64,000 nucleotides of DNA, taken from contig NZ_JBPGNY010000005.1 of the NCBI RefSeq assembly GCF_051133435.1, positions 1 to 64,000 on the forward strand. The letters are read 5' to 3'. Position numbers and translations under genes: made by a program. Below are positions 21,168 to 31,371 of the stretch, in pieces; within the stretch, counting starts at the first letter, position 1, and every line of letters begins with the position of its first letter. The notes under the pieces are model-generated. The model ran no database searches, was not told where the DNA came from, and was given only the letters and a program-made list of their open reading frames with translations. This stretch comes from JAAYAO01 sp051133435 (GTDB taxonomy: Bacteria; Actinomycetota; Actinomycetes; Propionibacteriales; Propionibacteriaceae).

Positions 21168-22286
21168 GTGACGCGGGTGACCGAACGCGTACGAGTTGTG
21201 CTGGTATTCGGTGGGGAGTCCGCCGAACACGGAGTGTCCTGCCTGACCGCAGCCTCGGTGATGGCTGCCATCGATACCGACCGCTATGAGGTTTCCGGTA
21301 TCGGCATCACCCGCGACGGGCAGTTGATCCGGTACACCGCCGAACAGATCGCCGGTCTGGTCACGGTCGATCGCACCCTGCCCGAGGTTTCGGCCGAGTA
21401 CCCGACCGCGGTGCTGATGCGAGTGGGGGACGGCTGCGAGGTCGCCACCCTGGTCGACGACCGGCTCATCGACCGGCAGCCCGTCGACGTCGCCTTCGCG
21501 CTGATCCACGGCCCCTTCGGTGAGGACGGCACGATCCAGGGCCTGTTCGAGATCTTCGGCCTGCGCTATGTGGGCTCGGGGGTCACCGGCTCGGCCGCCG
21601 GGATGGACAAGGTGCTGATGAAGCAGGTGCTCACCGCCCATGATCTTCCCGTCGGCCCCTATGTCGCCGTCCCGCCGCGACGCTGGCAGAACGAACCCGA
21701 CAAGGTGCGCGAAGAAGTGGCACGGCTGAACTGGCCGGTATTCGTCAAGCCGGCCCGCGGTGGCTCCTCGATGGGCATCACCCGGGTCACCGCGCCCGAT
21801 CAGCTCGACGATGCGATCGCCCACGCCCGCGAGTTCGACCCGAAGGTGATCGTCGAACAGGGTTTCGTCGGCGCCCGCGAAATCGAATGCGCGGTGCTCG
21901 GTGACCTCGACGGCGGACCGGCCCGCACCACCCGGGTCGGCGAGATCGTGATGCACACCGAATCGGGCTTCTACGACTTCGATGCCAAGTACCTCCCCGA
22001 GGATCAGGTCACCCTGCAGGTGCCCACCGAGGTGTCCGAGGACGTGCTCGGCCGGGCCCGGGAGCTGGCCCGTCGGGCCTTCGAGGCCTTCGACGGTGAG
22101 GGTCTGGCGCGGGTGGACTTCTTTCTCGATGGCGACGAACTGTTCATCAACGAACTGAACACGATGCCCGGCTTCACCGAGTTCTCGATGTACCCGATGC
22201 TGTGGCAGGACGCCGGGCTGAGTTATTCCGAACTGATCAGCACCCTGATCGAGTTGGCCCGTGCCCGTCCGCTGGGGCTGCGCTGA
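21168..22286 (+). CDS. ddl: D-alanine--D-alanine ligase
   Basis: This ATP-grasp enzyme makes the D-Ala-D-Ala dipeptide for peptidoglycan. The 372-residue product has VLVFGGESAEHGVSCLTAASV, IHGPFGEDGTIQGLFEIFGLRYVGSGV, the ATP-binding PVFVKPARGGSSMGITRV and the metal-binding end INELNTMPGFTEFSMYPML. I chose GTG 21168 because GAGGA stands 8 bases upstream; TTG 21153 overlaps the gpsA stop without a ribosome site. It ends exactly next to the convergent lipoprotein gene. Confidence 0.95.
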   Translation: MTRVTERVRVVLVFGGESAEHGVSCLTAASVMAAIDTDRYEVSGIGITRDGQLIRYTAEQIAGLVTVDRTLPEVSAEYPTAVLMRVGDGCEVATLVDDRLIDRQPVDVAFALIHGPFGEDGTIQGLFEIFGLRYVGSGVTGSAAGMDKVLMKQVLTAHDLPVGPYVAVPPRRWQNEPDKVREEVARLNWPVFVKPARGGSSMGITRVTAPDQLDDAIAHAREFDPKVIVEQGFVGAREIECAVLGDLDGGPARTTRVGEIVMHTESGFYDFDAKYLPEDQVTLQVPTEVSEDVLGRARELARRAFEAFDGEGLARVDFFLDGDELFINELNTMPGFTEFSMYPMLWQDAGLSYSELISTLIELARARPLGLR

Positions 22287-22742
22287 TCAACCCACACAGG
22301 GCTGCTGCACCGGATTGTGGGCACCGATCGGCACCGACAGATCCGCCAGGGGTGAGATCGGATCGCCGTACTCGGCCGGCACCCCCACCCGGATCACCGC
22401 GGGGCGTCCGATCGTGGTCCACACCGTGCCGCCGCCCGAGCCCTGTTGTTCGAACCAGCCCACCCCGTTGATCTCCAGACACGGGCTGGTCGGGGTCAAC
22501 TCCGGTGGTTTCGCCACCCCGCACACCAGGGTGATCGGCGGATCACCCCAGGCCCGCCCCCACTGACTACTGGTCTCGCGGGACACCGCACCCAGCAGTT
22601 CGTCGGGCATTTCGGCCACTACGGCGGTACAGATCTCTGCCACCTCGCCGGTGGGAGCAGGGTCGTCGATCGACACCGGCGCGGCACACCCGGCCAGGGC
22701 TGCGGTCAGCAGCAGGCCGGCGACGATCCGAGGGCGACGCAC
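22287..22742 (-). CDS. DUF3515-family lipoprotein
   Basis: This 151-residue secreted lipoprotein has a signal peptide MRRPRIVAGLLLTAALAGCAAP with a lipobox LAGC, so the mature protein is anchored at Cys19. The body matches the DUF3515 family: EICTAVVAEMPDEL, WGDPPITLVCGV, and a Cys pair that may form disulphides. The family is conserved between ddl and thiL in actinobacteria; its role is unknown. The start codon GTG lies 1 base after the stop of the upstream Lrp-type gene, so both are one transcript. Confidence 0.82.
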   Translation of the reverse strand: MRRPRIVAGLLLTAALAGCAAPVSIDDPAPTGEVAEICTAVVAEMPDELLGAVSRETSSQWGRAWGDPPITLVCGVAKPPELTPTSPCLEINGVGWFEQQGSGGGTVWTTIGRPAVIRVGVPAEYGDPISPLADLSVPIGAHNPVQQPCVG

Positions 22743-22743
22743 C

Positions 22744-22980
22744 TCAGATGTTCACCACCGGGCAGGTGACGGTACGGGTGATGCCCTCGACGGCCTGGAT
22801 CTCGCTGACCACGAGCTTGCCCAAGTCGTCCATGCTGGGCGCCTCGACCTGCACGATCACGTCATAGGGCCCGGTCACGTCGTGCACCACAACCACCCCG
22901 TCGGTTCGGCGAATCTCGGCCGCGACATGAGCGGCCCTACCCACGCTGGTCTGAACCAGCACATAAGCCTGCACAGACAT
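22744..22980 (-). CDS. Lone Lrp/AsnC ligand-binding (RAM) domain protein
   Basis: This 78-residue protein consists only of the beta-alpha-beta-beta-alpha-beta ligand-binding half of Lrp/AsnC regulators (QAYVLVQTSVGRAAHVAAEIRRTDGVVVVHDVTGPYDVIVQVEA). There is no winged-helix domain and no sign that one was lost here, so it cannot bind DNA by itself. Such stand-alone RAM proteins form rings and may sense amino acids or modulate a full-length partner. It is followed immediately by the DUF3515 gene. Confidence 0.85.
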   Translation of the reverse strand: MSVQAYVLVQTSVGRAAHVAAEIRRTDGVVVVHDVTGPYDVIVQVEAPSMDDLGKLVVSEIQAVEGITRTVTCPVVNI

Positions 22981-23107
22981 GGCAACCTCCTGAGGTTTCG
23001 GCCCGACAACGCCTCGGCGAAACGCGACCGCGCACCGCCCGGCCGGTGCGTCGAAAGGCTACCGTGTGCACCGATGGCCCACCAGAGCAGGGGCTGAGGG
23101 GAGAGTC

Positions 23108-24082
23108 GTGGCAGAGCAACAGACGCTGGGTGATCTGGGCGAGTTCGAGTTGATCGACATCATCGCCCGAGGCTTGGCACCGGGCGGCGTCACCAGTGCC
23201 GAATCGGTGCTGGTCGGGCCCGGGGACGACGGCGCGGTGCTGCGGCTGGCCGGTGATCGAGCGGTGGTCAGCACCGATGTGTTGGTCGAGGGAGTGCACT
23301 TTCGCCGCGACTGGTCCTCGGCTATCGAAGTGGGCCGCAAAGCGGTCGCGGTGAATGTCGCCGATATCGAGGCGATGGGCGCCCGGCCGGTCGGCATGGT
23401 GCTCGGCTTCAGCGCGCCGGGGAGCCTACCGGTGACCTGGCTGCGTTACCTGGTGCAGGGAATCGCCGAGGAATGTGCGGTCGCCGGGGTGTGGGCGGTC
23501 GGCGGTGACGTCACCAGGGCCGACCAGGTCGTTCTGTCGGTGACGGTGATCGGCGATCTGGCCGAGCGCGAACCGATTCGCCGCGACGGTGCCCGACCGG
23601 GCGATGTGGTCGCGGTGCTCGGCACCCTGGGATGGTCGGCGGCCGGCTACATGGTGTTGCGGCGGGGCTTCGGCTCGCCGCGGGCGGTGGTGAAGGCCCA
23701 CAAGGTGCCCTCGGTGCCCTATGGGCAGGGCCGGGTGGCCGCAGAGGCCGGCGCCAGCGCGATGATCGACGTCTCCGACGGGCTGTTGTCGGATCTGGGT
23801 CATATCGCCACGGCCTCCGACGTCAGCATCGATGTGCTCACCGATGCCTTCGACATCGCCGACCCGGTGCAGGCGGTCGCCTCGGCCACCGGCACGTCCC
23901 CCTTGGTATTTCTGCTCACCGGCGGGGAGGACCACGCCCTGGCCGCGACCTTCGCGCCGCACGATGTACCGGCCGGGTGGAATGTCGTCGGACGGGTGCT
24001 GCCCTACCAGGACGGGCCCCGGGTCACCGTCGACGGGGGCGAATGGGACGGCGCCACCGGCTGGGATCACTTCCGTCGCTGA
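23108..24082 (+). CDS. thiL: Thiamine-monophosphate kinase
   Basis: ThiL phosphorylates thiamine monophosphate to the diphosphate cofactor. The 324-residue PurM-like enzyme has the Mg-ATP motif VLVGPGDDGAVLRLAGDRAVVSTDVLVEGVHF, the AVNVADIEAMGARPVGMVLGFSAP segment, the GGDVTRADQVVLSVTVIGD strand and MIDVSDGLLSDLGHIA. The GTG start follows GAGGGGAGAG; a 14-codon longer version lacks support. Divergent from the Lrp-type gene. Confidence 0.95.
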   Translation: MAEQQTLGDLGEFELIDIIARGLAPGGVTSAESVLVGPGDDGAVLRLAGDRAVVSTDVLVEGVHFRRDWSSAIEVGRKAVAVNVADIEAMGARPVGMVLGFSAPGSLPVTWLRYLVQGIAEECAVAGVWAVGGDVTRADQVVLSVTVIGDLAEREPIRRDGARPGDVVAVLGTLGWSAAGYMVLRRGFGSPRAVVKAHKVPSVPYGQGRVAAEAGASAMIDVSDGLLSDLGHIATASDVSIDVLTDAFDIADPVQAVASATGTSPLVFLLTGGEDHALAATFAPHDVPAGWNVVGRVLPYQDGPRVTVDGGEWDGATGWDHFRR

Positions 24083-24119
24083 CCGGCGTGTAACCCCGAG
24101 GGGTCGAGAACCGGTGTCC

Positions 24120-24125
24120 TAAGAT
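24120..24125 (+). promoter_or_regulatory. -10 element, leaderless ftsK
   Basis: TAAGAT ends 7 bases before the ftsK ATG, and no ribosome site precedes the ATG. Transcription would start at the codon itself. Confidence 0.45.
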
Positions 24126-24132
24126 CGCCAGC

Positions 24133-26598
24133 ATGGCGACCCGCGCGTCTTCCCCACCGCGGTCGCGTACCACTCGTGGTGCGTCATCGCGGTCGACCGG
24201 AAGCAAAAAGACCAGTACCTCGACCCGGCGACCCCCGGCGAAGTCGGGCTCGTCGGCGCGCAAACCCGCCCGCAAATCCGCACCCCGCAAAAACACCCGC
24301 CGCGGGCCGGGCTTGGGTGCCCGCCTGGGCGGCGGTCTGGTGGCGGCCTGGCGCGGCCTGGCCGGAGCGGTCGGCGGGGGAGTGCGGGCCATCGGCAACA
24401 CCGCCGGTGAGGTCGACCCGGAACTGCGTCGCGATGGCTTCGGCTTGTTCCTGCTCGGCTGCGCAATCGTGGCCGGGGCGGAGTTCTGGTTCGGCCTGCC
24501 CGAACCGGTGGGCCCCTGGCTGCACTCGGTCGGCACCGGGCTGGTCGGCCAACTCGCCTACGCCGCGCCGCTGTTGTTGCTGTTGATGGCGGTACGCACC
24601 CTGCGCGACCCGGAGGCCAACGGCCCGATGGGCCGCCAACTGGTCGGTTGGGGATGCCTGCTGCTCGGTGTGCTGGGGCTGGTAGGCATCGCCCACGGGG
24701 TGCCGCGCCCGTCCGACCCCGAGGCGATGGCCGCAGCCGGCGGCGTGCTGGGGTTCCTGTCCTCCAGCCTGCTCACCGACCTGCTGACTGCCTGGGTGGC
24801 GGTACCGCTGTTGGTGTTGCTGTCGCTGTTCGGGCTGATCGTGATCATCGGTATCCCGCTGTACGAGGTGCCGGCCCGGCTGCGTGCGCTGCGGGAGCGG
24901 CTGCCCGAACGGACGTCGAAGTCCGACGAACCCGAGTACGGCCAGGACCGTGCCTACGACACCCCGCTGGTGGTCGACGAAGCGGACGAGACCGAGGAAG
25001 CCCCTACGGTCAAGCAGCCCGACCCGAAGCCGGTCACTGCGGGCCTGCCACCCGAACCCGATCCGGATGCCGAACTGAGCCCGCCGCAACACACCCCGCC
25101 CCCGGCACGGGTGGAACAACTGCAACTGTCCGGCGATGTGCAGTACGTGCTGCCCGACTCCGCTTTGTTGAAGTCGGGTACCGCCCCGAAGCTGAAGTCG
25201 GAGGCCTCCGATGCGGTGGTCGACCGGCTGCAACGGGTCTTCGACGAGTTCGGCATCGATGCCAAGGTCACCGGCTACACCCGCGGCCCGACGGTCACCC
25301 AGTACGAGGTCGCTCTCGGCTCCGGCGTCAGTGTCAAGAAGGTCAGTGGCATCGGAAGCAATATCGCCTACGCGGTGGGAAGTCCCGAGGTGCGGATCCT
25401 GAATGTGATTCCGGGCAAGTCGGCGATGGGCATCGAAATCCCGAACACCGACAAGGAGATCGTCTCCCTCGGTGACGTGCTGCGCTCCAAGGCCGCGACC
25501 AACGACCACCACCCGATGACGGTCGGGCTGGGTAAGGACGTCGGCGGCGGTTTCGTCCTGGCGAATATGGCCAAGATGCCGCACCTGTTGGTGGCCGGCG
25601 CCACCGGTTCGGGTAAGTCGAGCTTCATCAACTCCATGATCACCTCGATCATGATGCGGGCCACCCCCGACGAGGTGCGGATGATCCTGATCGACCCGAA
25701 GCGGGTCGAGCTGACCATCTACGACGGCATTCCGCACCTGATCACCAAGATCATCACCAACCCCAAGAAGGCCGCCGAGGCGCTGGAATGGGTGGTGAAG
25801 GAAATGGACATGCGCTACGAAGACCTGGCGCAGTACGGCTTCAAGCATGTCAAGGACTTCAACGAAGCGATCCGCGCCGGCGCGTTACACGCCCCGGAAG
25901 GTTCCGAACGCATCCTCGAGCCCTACCCCTACCTGCTGGTGGTGGTCGACGAGTTGGCCGACCTGATGATGGTCGCGCCCCGCGACGTCGAGGGATCGGT
26001 GGCCCGGATCACCCAGTTGGCCCGTGCCGCGGGCATCCATCTCGTGCTGGCCACCCAGCGTCCGTCCACTGACGTGGTCACCGGCCTGATCAAAGCCAAC
26101 GTGCCCTCCCGGCTGGCCTTCGCCACCTCGTCGCAGACCGACTCGCGGGTGATTCTCGACCAGAACGGGGCCGAGAAACTGGTCGGGCAGGGTGATGCGC
26201 TGTATCTGCCGATGGGCGCCGGTAAACCGATCCGGGTGCAGGGCTCCTGGGTGGGGGAGGCCGAGATTCGCGAGGTGGTCAAGCACGTCACCTCCCAGAT
26301 GAAGGCCCAGTACCGTGACGATGTCGGGGCACCACAGGGCGAGAAGAAGGTCGCCGAGGAGATCGGCGACGACCTCGACCTGGTGTTGGAGGCCGCCGAA
26401 CTGGTGGTCACCACCGACCTCGGCTCGACCTCGATGCTGCAGCGCAAACTGCGCGTCGGCTTCGCCAAGGCCGGCCGGTTGATGGACATCCTGGAGACCC
26501 GCGGCGTGGTCGGCCCGAGTCAGGGATCCAAGCCCAGGGAAGTGCTGGTCAAGCCCGATGAGCTGGACGAGGTGCTCGACAACCTGCGCGCTGGTTAG
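24133..26598 (+). CDS. ftsK: DNA translocase FtsK/SpoIIIE family
   Basis: FtsK is a septal hexameric pump that moves chromosome ends apart and activates XerCD recombination. This 821-residue protein has a basic 80-residue N-terminus, about four membrane helices (residues 95-255), an acidic/proline linker and then the motor with Walker A GATGSGKSS (about 488) and VVDELADLMMVAPRDV. The gamma winged helix, which reads polar DNA motifs, begins near residue 751 (LVVTTDLGSTSMLQRKLRVGFAKAGRLMDILE). The gamma domain has a close stand-alone relative at 32272-32496. The gene heads the ftsK-pgsA-cinA-clgR cluster conserved in actinobacteria. Confidence 0.97.
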   Translation: MATRASSPPRSRTTRGASSRSTGSKKTSTSTRRPPAKSGSSARKPARKSAPRKNTRRGPGLGARLGGGLVAAWRGLAGAVGGGVRAIGNTAGEVDPELRRDGFGLFLLGCAIVAGAEFWFGLPEPVGPWLHSVGTGLVGQLAYAAPLLLLLMAVRTLRDPEANGPMGRQLVGWGCLLLGVLGLVGIAHGVPRPSDPEAMAAAGGVLGFLSSSLLTDLLTAWVAVPLLVLLSLFGLIVIIGIPLYEVPARLRALRERLPERTSKSDEPEYGQDRAYDTPLVVDEADETEEAPTVKQPDPKPVTAGLPPEPDPDAELSPPQHTPPPARVEQLQLSGDVQYVLPDSALLKSGTAPKLKSEASDAVVDRLQRVFDEFGIDAKVTGYTRGPTVTQYEVALGSGVSVKKVSGIGSNIAYAVGSPEVRILNVIPGKSAMGIEIPNTDKEIVSLGDVLRSKAATNDHHPMTVGLGKDVGGGFVLANMAKMPHLLVAGATGSGKSSFINSMITSIMMRATPDEVRMILIDPKRVELTIYDGIPHLITKIITNPKKAAEALEWVVKEMDMRYEDLAQYGFKHVKDFNEAIRAGALHAPEGSERILEPYPYLLVVVDELADLMMVAPRDVEGSVARITQLARAAGIHLVLATQRPSTDVVTGLIKANVPSRLAFATSSQTDSRVILDQNGAEKLVGQGDALYLPMGAGKPIRVQGSWVGEAEIREVVKHVTSQMKAQYRDDVGAPQGEKKVAEEIGDDLDLVLEAAELVVTTDLGSTSMLQRKLRVGFAKAGRLMDILETRGVVGPSQGSKPREVLVKPDELDEVLDNLRAG

Positions 26599-26601
26599 GC
26601 T
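26596..26601 (+). promoter_or_regulatory. -10 element, leaderless pgsA
   Basis: TAGGCT overlaps the ftsK stop codon and ends 6 bases before the pgsA ATG, so pgsA can be transcribed without a leader in addition to read-through from ftsK. Confidence 0.4.
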
Positions 26602-26607
26602 CTCACC

Positions 26608-27216
26608 ATGAACGGACCCAACGTGCTGACCACGTTGCGCATCCTGATGGTGCCGCTGCTGGGGTGGATGCTGATCGCATTCGCCGACGACCCCACCATG
26701 CGGATCTGGACCACCGTGGTGTTCTGCGTGGCGATGCTCACCGACCTGGTGGACGGGTGGTGGGCTCGCCGGGCGAACCTGATCACCAGCTTCGGCAAGA
26801 TCGCCGACCCGATCGCCGACAAGCTGATGACCGGCATGGCCCTCGTTGGGCTGAGCATCATCGGCGAACTGTGGTGGTGGGTGACCATCGTGATCCTGGT
26901 GCGCGAATGGGGCATTACCGTGATGCGGTTCGCGCTGCTGCGCTTCGGTGAAGTACAGGCGGCGAACAAGGGCGGCAAGATCAAGACCGTGGTGCAAACC
27001 GTGGCGTTGATTCTGTTCCTGCTGCCGTTGCCGCAACTGCTGTGGGGGGTGCCGCTGCAACCGCTGCACCTGGTGGAGTTGCTCTCCTGGATCCTGATGA
27101 TGGTCGCCCTGTTGCTGACGGTGGTGTCCGGTGTCGACTACGTGCGTGCCGCGATCCGGATGGTGCGCGAACACGAGGCCAAGAAGTTCGCCGCGAACAA
27201 TGAACCGGGCAGCTGA
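26608..27216 (+). CDS. pgsA: CDP-diacylglycerol--glycerol-3-phosphate 3-phosphatidyltransferase
   Basis: This integral membrane enzyme makes phosphatidylglycerol phosphate. The 202-residue protein carries the complete CDP-alcohol phosphotransferase motif D-G-x2-A-R-x8-G-x3-D-x3-D in DLVDGWWARRANLITSFGKIADPIADK, surrounded by about five to six hydrophobic helices. The position between ftsK and cinA is the conserved location of pgsA-type genes in actinobacteria. A phosphatidylinositol-phosphate synthase role is less likely on position but cannot be excluded by sequence alone. Confidence 0.92.
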   Translation: MNGPNVLTTLRILMVPLLGWMLIAFADDPTMRIWTTVVFCVAMLTDLVDGWWARRANLITSFGKIADPIADKLMTGMALVGLSIIGELWWWVTIVILVREWGITVMRFALLRFGEVQAANKGGKIKTVVQTVALILFLLPLPQLLWGVPLQPLHLVELLSWILMMVALLLTVVSGVDYVRAAIRMVREHEAKKFAANNEPGS

Positions 27217-27667
27217 ACTCGTCATCCGGCTGATGGCCGTGGGCCAAACGGTCGCCACCTGCGAATCGCTCACCGGTGGCCTGATCGGGGCCGAACTGAC
27301 CTCGATCCCGGGTGCCTCCCGGGTGTATCGCGGTGGCCTGATCACCTACGCGACCGAGTTGAAACACACCCTGGCCGGGGTGGAGTCGTCGGTGCTGCGC
27401 AGTGAGGGCCCGGTCGCCGAGACAACCGCCCAGCAGATGGCCCTGGGGGCCCGGCAGCGGTGTCAGGCCCACTGGGGGATCGGGGTGACCGGGGTGGCCG
27501 GCCCCGACCTGCAGGGTGGGCAGCCCGCCGGCACCGTCTGGGTGGGCATCGCCGGCCCCGGGGACGTCGTGCGCGCCGAGTTGTTCGACTTCGCCGGAGA
27601 CCGCAACCGGATCCGCGAACAGACCGTTTCTGCCGCCATCAACGCACTGTTGGCCCGGCTGGGATAG
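27200..27667 (+). CDS. pncC: CinA C-terminal domain protein (NMN deamidase type)
   Basis: This 155-residue single-domain protein matches the C-terminal amidase of CinA/PncC, which deamidates nicotinamide mononucleotide in pyridine nucleotide recycling. It has TCESLTGGLIGAELTSIPGASRVYRGGLITYATELK and the GIGVTGVAGPDLQGGQPAGTVWVGI core. The N-terminal CinA domain is absent, as in many actinobacteria. It starts at ATG 27200, 17 bases inside pgsA, so the two are translationally linked. Confidence 0.9.
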   Translation: MNRAAELVIRLMAVGQTVATCESLTGGLIGAELTSIPGASRVYRGGLITYATELKHTLAGVESSVLRSEGPVAETTAQQMALGARQRCQAHWGIGVTGVAGPDLQGGQPAGTVWVGIAGPGDVVRAELFDFAGDRNRIREQTVSAAINALLARLG

Positions 27668-27670
27668 GCT
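27665..27670 (+). promoter_or_regulatory. -10 element, leaderless clgR
   Basis: TAGGCT overlaps the stop codon of the preceding gene and ends 7 bases before the clgR ATG, giving a possible dedicated leaderless promoter for the regulator. Confidence 0.4.
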
Positions 27671-27677
27671 CTGAGGC

Positions 27678-27971
27678 ATGAATCGCCACTCGTCACCGCC
27701 GGTACTGCTGCGGGAGCACCTGGGCAGTTCGTTGCGTGCGGTTCGCATCGAACAGGGCCGCACCCTGCGTGAGGTGTCCGCCGGTGCCCGGGTCAGCCTG
27801 GGCTACCTGTCGGAGATCGAGCGGGGCCAGAAGGAAGCCTCCAGCGAACTGCTGGCCGCGATCTGTCAGGCCCTGGACATCACCCTGGCCGAGTTGCTCG
27901 GCCGCGTCACCCACGAGTTGGGCGGCGCGGAGGTGATCAGCCTGCCGGTGGCCAACGCCAACGCAGCCTGA
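27678..27971 (+). CDS. clgR: ClgR-type helix-turn-helix regulator
   Basis: This 97-residue single-domain XRE-type regulator contains LGSSLRAVRIEQGRTLREVSAGARVSLGYLSEIERGQKEASSELLAAICQALDITLAELL, matching ClgR, the activator of clp protease and stress genes in actinobacteria. It lies in the conserved ftsK-pgsA-cinA-clgR order. The C-terminus ends in SLPVANANAA; the small C-terminal Ala residues recall the ClpP-recognised tail of ClgR, so self-limiting proteolysis is likely. A strong terminator follows. Confidence 0.9.
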   Translation: MNRHSSPPVLLREHLGSSLRAVRIEQGRTLREVSAGARVSLGYLSEIERGQKEASSELLAAICQALDITLAELLGRVTHELGGAEVISLPVANANAA

Positions 27972-27998
27972 CCCCACCCTGACCCCACAGACACGTAG

Positions 27999-28031
27999 AG
28001 GCGGGCCGACGCATCGTCGGCCCGCCTTTCA
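27999..28031. terminator. Intrinsic terminator after clgR
   Basis: A perfect 13-base-pair hairpin, AGGCGGGCCGACG, a CAT loop and CGTCGGCCCGCCT, is followed by TTTC. It lies between convergent clgR and the malic enzyme gene and could terminate both. Confidence 0.88.
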
Positions 28032-28084
28032 CGTTGTTCGGTTACCGCCCGAACGATCTCGGCACGATCATTCGCAACCGACCA

Positions 28085-29506
<1,422 letters not shown>

Positions 29507-29513
29507 GCGCGGC

Positions 29514-29519
29514 AGCCTA
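29514..29519 (-). promoter_or_regulatory. -10 element, leaderless malic enzyme gene
   Basis: On the minus strand TAGGCT ends 7 bases before the ATG at 29506, fixing that start and implying leaderless transcription. Confidence 0.45.
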
Positions 29520-29572
29520 GCGTTATCACCGGGGCGTGCAGGCGACATACTGGTGCGTGGATGGGAGACAGA

Positions 29573-29767
29573 GTGCGACTGGCAGAATTGCGGGAAAGAA
29601 TGGCCCGACACCTCGGCGCAGCCTATGCGCCGGTGTGGGCATCGATGCAGGTGATCGCAGAACTACAGGGACGCACCGTCGACGAGGCACTCGCCGCAGG
29701 CGTCCCACCCAAGCAGATCTGGCGGGCCGTTTGGGCCTACCTGGAACTGGACGACCGGGAGCGATAG
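29573..29767 (+). CDS. DUF3046-family small protein
   Basis: This 64-residue protein (RLAELRERMARHLGAAYAPVWASMQVIAELQGRTVDEALAAGVPPKQIWRAVWAYLELDDRER) belongs to the small actinobacterial family found upstream of recA. Function is unknown. The helix pattern suggests a compact nucleic-acid or protein-binding bundle. The GTG start follows GGGAGA by 6 bases. Normally recA comes next; here a glutamate-cysteine-ligase-like gene and a RecA paralogue intervene. Confidence 0.85.
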   Translation: MRLAELRERMARHLGAAYAPVWASMQVIAELQGRTVDEALAAGVPPKQIWRAVWAYLELDDRER

Positions 29768-29780
29768 GGAGGCGGGCGGC

Positions 29781-31265
29781 ATGGGTGAGGAAATCGGTGC
29801 CGACAGCGGCCGGGAACACCGGCGCGCCTATCGCCGCAAGGTCCAGGAATGCCTCGACGTCTTCGAATCCATGCTGGTCGGCGACCTGATCATGCCTTCC
29901 TCGGACACGATCGGGCTGGAGATCGAACTCAACCTGGTCGATGCCGACGGCCGCCCCGCAATGCGCAATGCCGATGCCCTGGCCGAGATCGCCGACGCCG
30001 ACTTCGTGGCCGAACTCGGCCGCTACAACATCGAACTCAATGTGCCCCCGCGCACCATCGACGGCGGAGAAACCTTCGAGCTGGAGAACAGCCTGCGCAA
30101 CTCGCTGAATGCCGCCTCCCGGGCCGCCCGAGAACTCGACATGAACCTGGTGATGATCGGGATCCTGCCGACCCTGCGCAGCGACGATCTGACCGGGGCG
30201 TGGATGAGCGACTCGGCGCGGTTCGCCGAACTCAACGATTCGATCTTCTCCTTTCGTGGCGAGGACATGGAGATCGACATCACCGGCCCTGGGGTCAGCG
30301 GGGAGCGGCTGCGCACCGCCTGGCCCGACATCGCGCCCGAGAGCGCGTGCACCAGCGCCCAGTTGCATCTCCAGGTGGCCCCGGAGGATTTCGCTCGGTA
30401 CTGGAATGCCGCGCAGGCCTTCCTGGGCCCGCAGGTCGCGGTGGCGGCGAACTCCCCGTTCTTCCTGGGCCGACGGCTGTGGGCCGAAACCCGGGTGGAG
30501 CTGTTCCACCAGGCGATCGATACCAGGCCCCCGGAGCTGCGCAACCAGGGGGTGCGACCGCGGGTGTTCTTCGGTGACCGGTGGATCACCTCGATCTTCG
30601 ACCTGTTGGACGAGAACGTCCGCTACTTTCCCTCGCTGCTGCCGGAACTGACCGATGAGGACCCGCGCGCCGAACTGGCCGCCGGACGCGCACCACAGTT
30701 GCGCGAACTGCGGTTGCACAACGGCACCGTGTACCGCTGGAACAGACCGGTCTACGACGTGGTGGACGACATGGCCCACGTGCGCGTCGAGAACCGGGTG
30801 CTGCCGGCCGGCCCCAGCGTGATCGACACCTTGGCCAACGCTTCCTTCTACTACGGGGTGGTGCGCGCTCTGGCCGATGCCGAACGGCCGGTCTGGTCGA
30901 CCCTGTCGTTCAGCACCGCGGAGCAGAATTTCCGCTCCTGTGCCCAACGCGGGTTGGAGGCAAGCGTGTTGTGGCCCTCGGCCGGCGAGATCGGGGTGGC
31001 GGAGTTGGTGTTGGAGCAGCTGTTGGGCCTGGCCGCGGAGGGCCTGGACGCCTGGGGAGTGCGTCCGGCGGTGCGTGACCGGTACCTGAATGTGATCGAG
31101 GAACGCACCCGTACCGGACGCAACGGTGCCTGGTGGCAGACCCGGGCGGTGGAGCGGTTGGAAAGTCGCGGCCTGTCGCGCGAGCTGGCACTGACCGAGA
31201 TGTTGGCGGCCTACCGGCAGGGGATGGACGCCAACGAGCCGGTACACACCTGGCCGCTGCCCTGA
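29781..31265 (+). CDS. Glutamate-cysteine-ligase-like (GCS2-type) protein
   Basis: This 494-residue protein has the carboxylate-amine ligase fold of glutamate-cysteine ligases: GLEIELNLVDADG near the start (metal-binding Glu residues), GRYNIELNVPPRTIDGG, a TSAQLHLQVAPEDFARYWNAAQAFLGPQVAVAANSPFF core and HNGTVYRWNRPVYD. The substrate is not evident; actinobacteria make mycothiol rather than glutathione, so the reaction may be another gamma-glutamyl ligation. It begins 13 bases after the DUF3046 stop and is probably co-transcribed with it. Confidence 0.75.
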   Translation: MGEEIGADSGREHRRAYRRKVQECLDVFESMLVGDLIMPSSDTIGLEIELNLVDADGRPAMRNADALAEIADADFVAELGRYNIELNVPPRTIDGGETFELENSLRNSLNAASRAARELDMNLVMIGILPTLRSDDLTGAWMSDSARFAELNDSIFSFRGEDMEIDITGPGVSGERLRTAWPDIAPESACTSAQLHLQVAPEDFARYWNAAQAFLGPQVAVAANSPFFLGRRLWAETRVELFHQAIDTRPPELRNQGVRPRVFFGDRWITSIFDLLDENVRYFPSLLPELTDEDPRAELAAGRAPQLRELRLHNGTVYRWNRPVYDVVDDMAHVRVENRVLPAGPSVIDTLANASFYYGVVRALADAERPVWSTLSFSTAEQNFRSCAQRGLEASVLWPSAGEIGVAELVLEQLLGLAAEGLDAWGVRPAVRDRYLNVIEERTRTGRNGAWWQTRAVERLESRGLSRELALTEMLAAYRQGMDANEPVHTWPLP

Positions 31266-31276
31266 ATCGGACCGCC

Positions 31277-31292
31277 TCGAACAAGTGTTCCC
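31277..31292. promoter_or_regulatory. LexA box candidate upstream of the RecA paralogue
   Basis: TCGAACAAGTGTTCCC matches the actinobacterial SOS box TCGAAC-N4-GTTCGA at all but the last two positions. It lies 80 bases before the start codon, with a TAAGGT -10-like element at 31324. LexA repression is inferred. Confidence 0.62.
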
Positions 31293-31371
31293 ATCGGTGG
31301 CCGGAAATGTCGGTGCCGCTATCTAAGGTCGTGGGTGTCAGCTTCCCCCACATGACGAAAGGACAGGCCCG

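Noticed and set aside
22744..22980. Full Lrp/AsnC transcription regulator
   Set aside because: There is no helix-turn-helix; only the ligand-binding domain is encoded.
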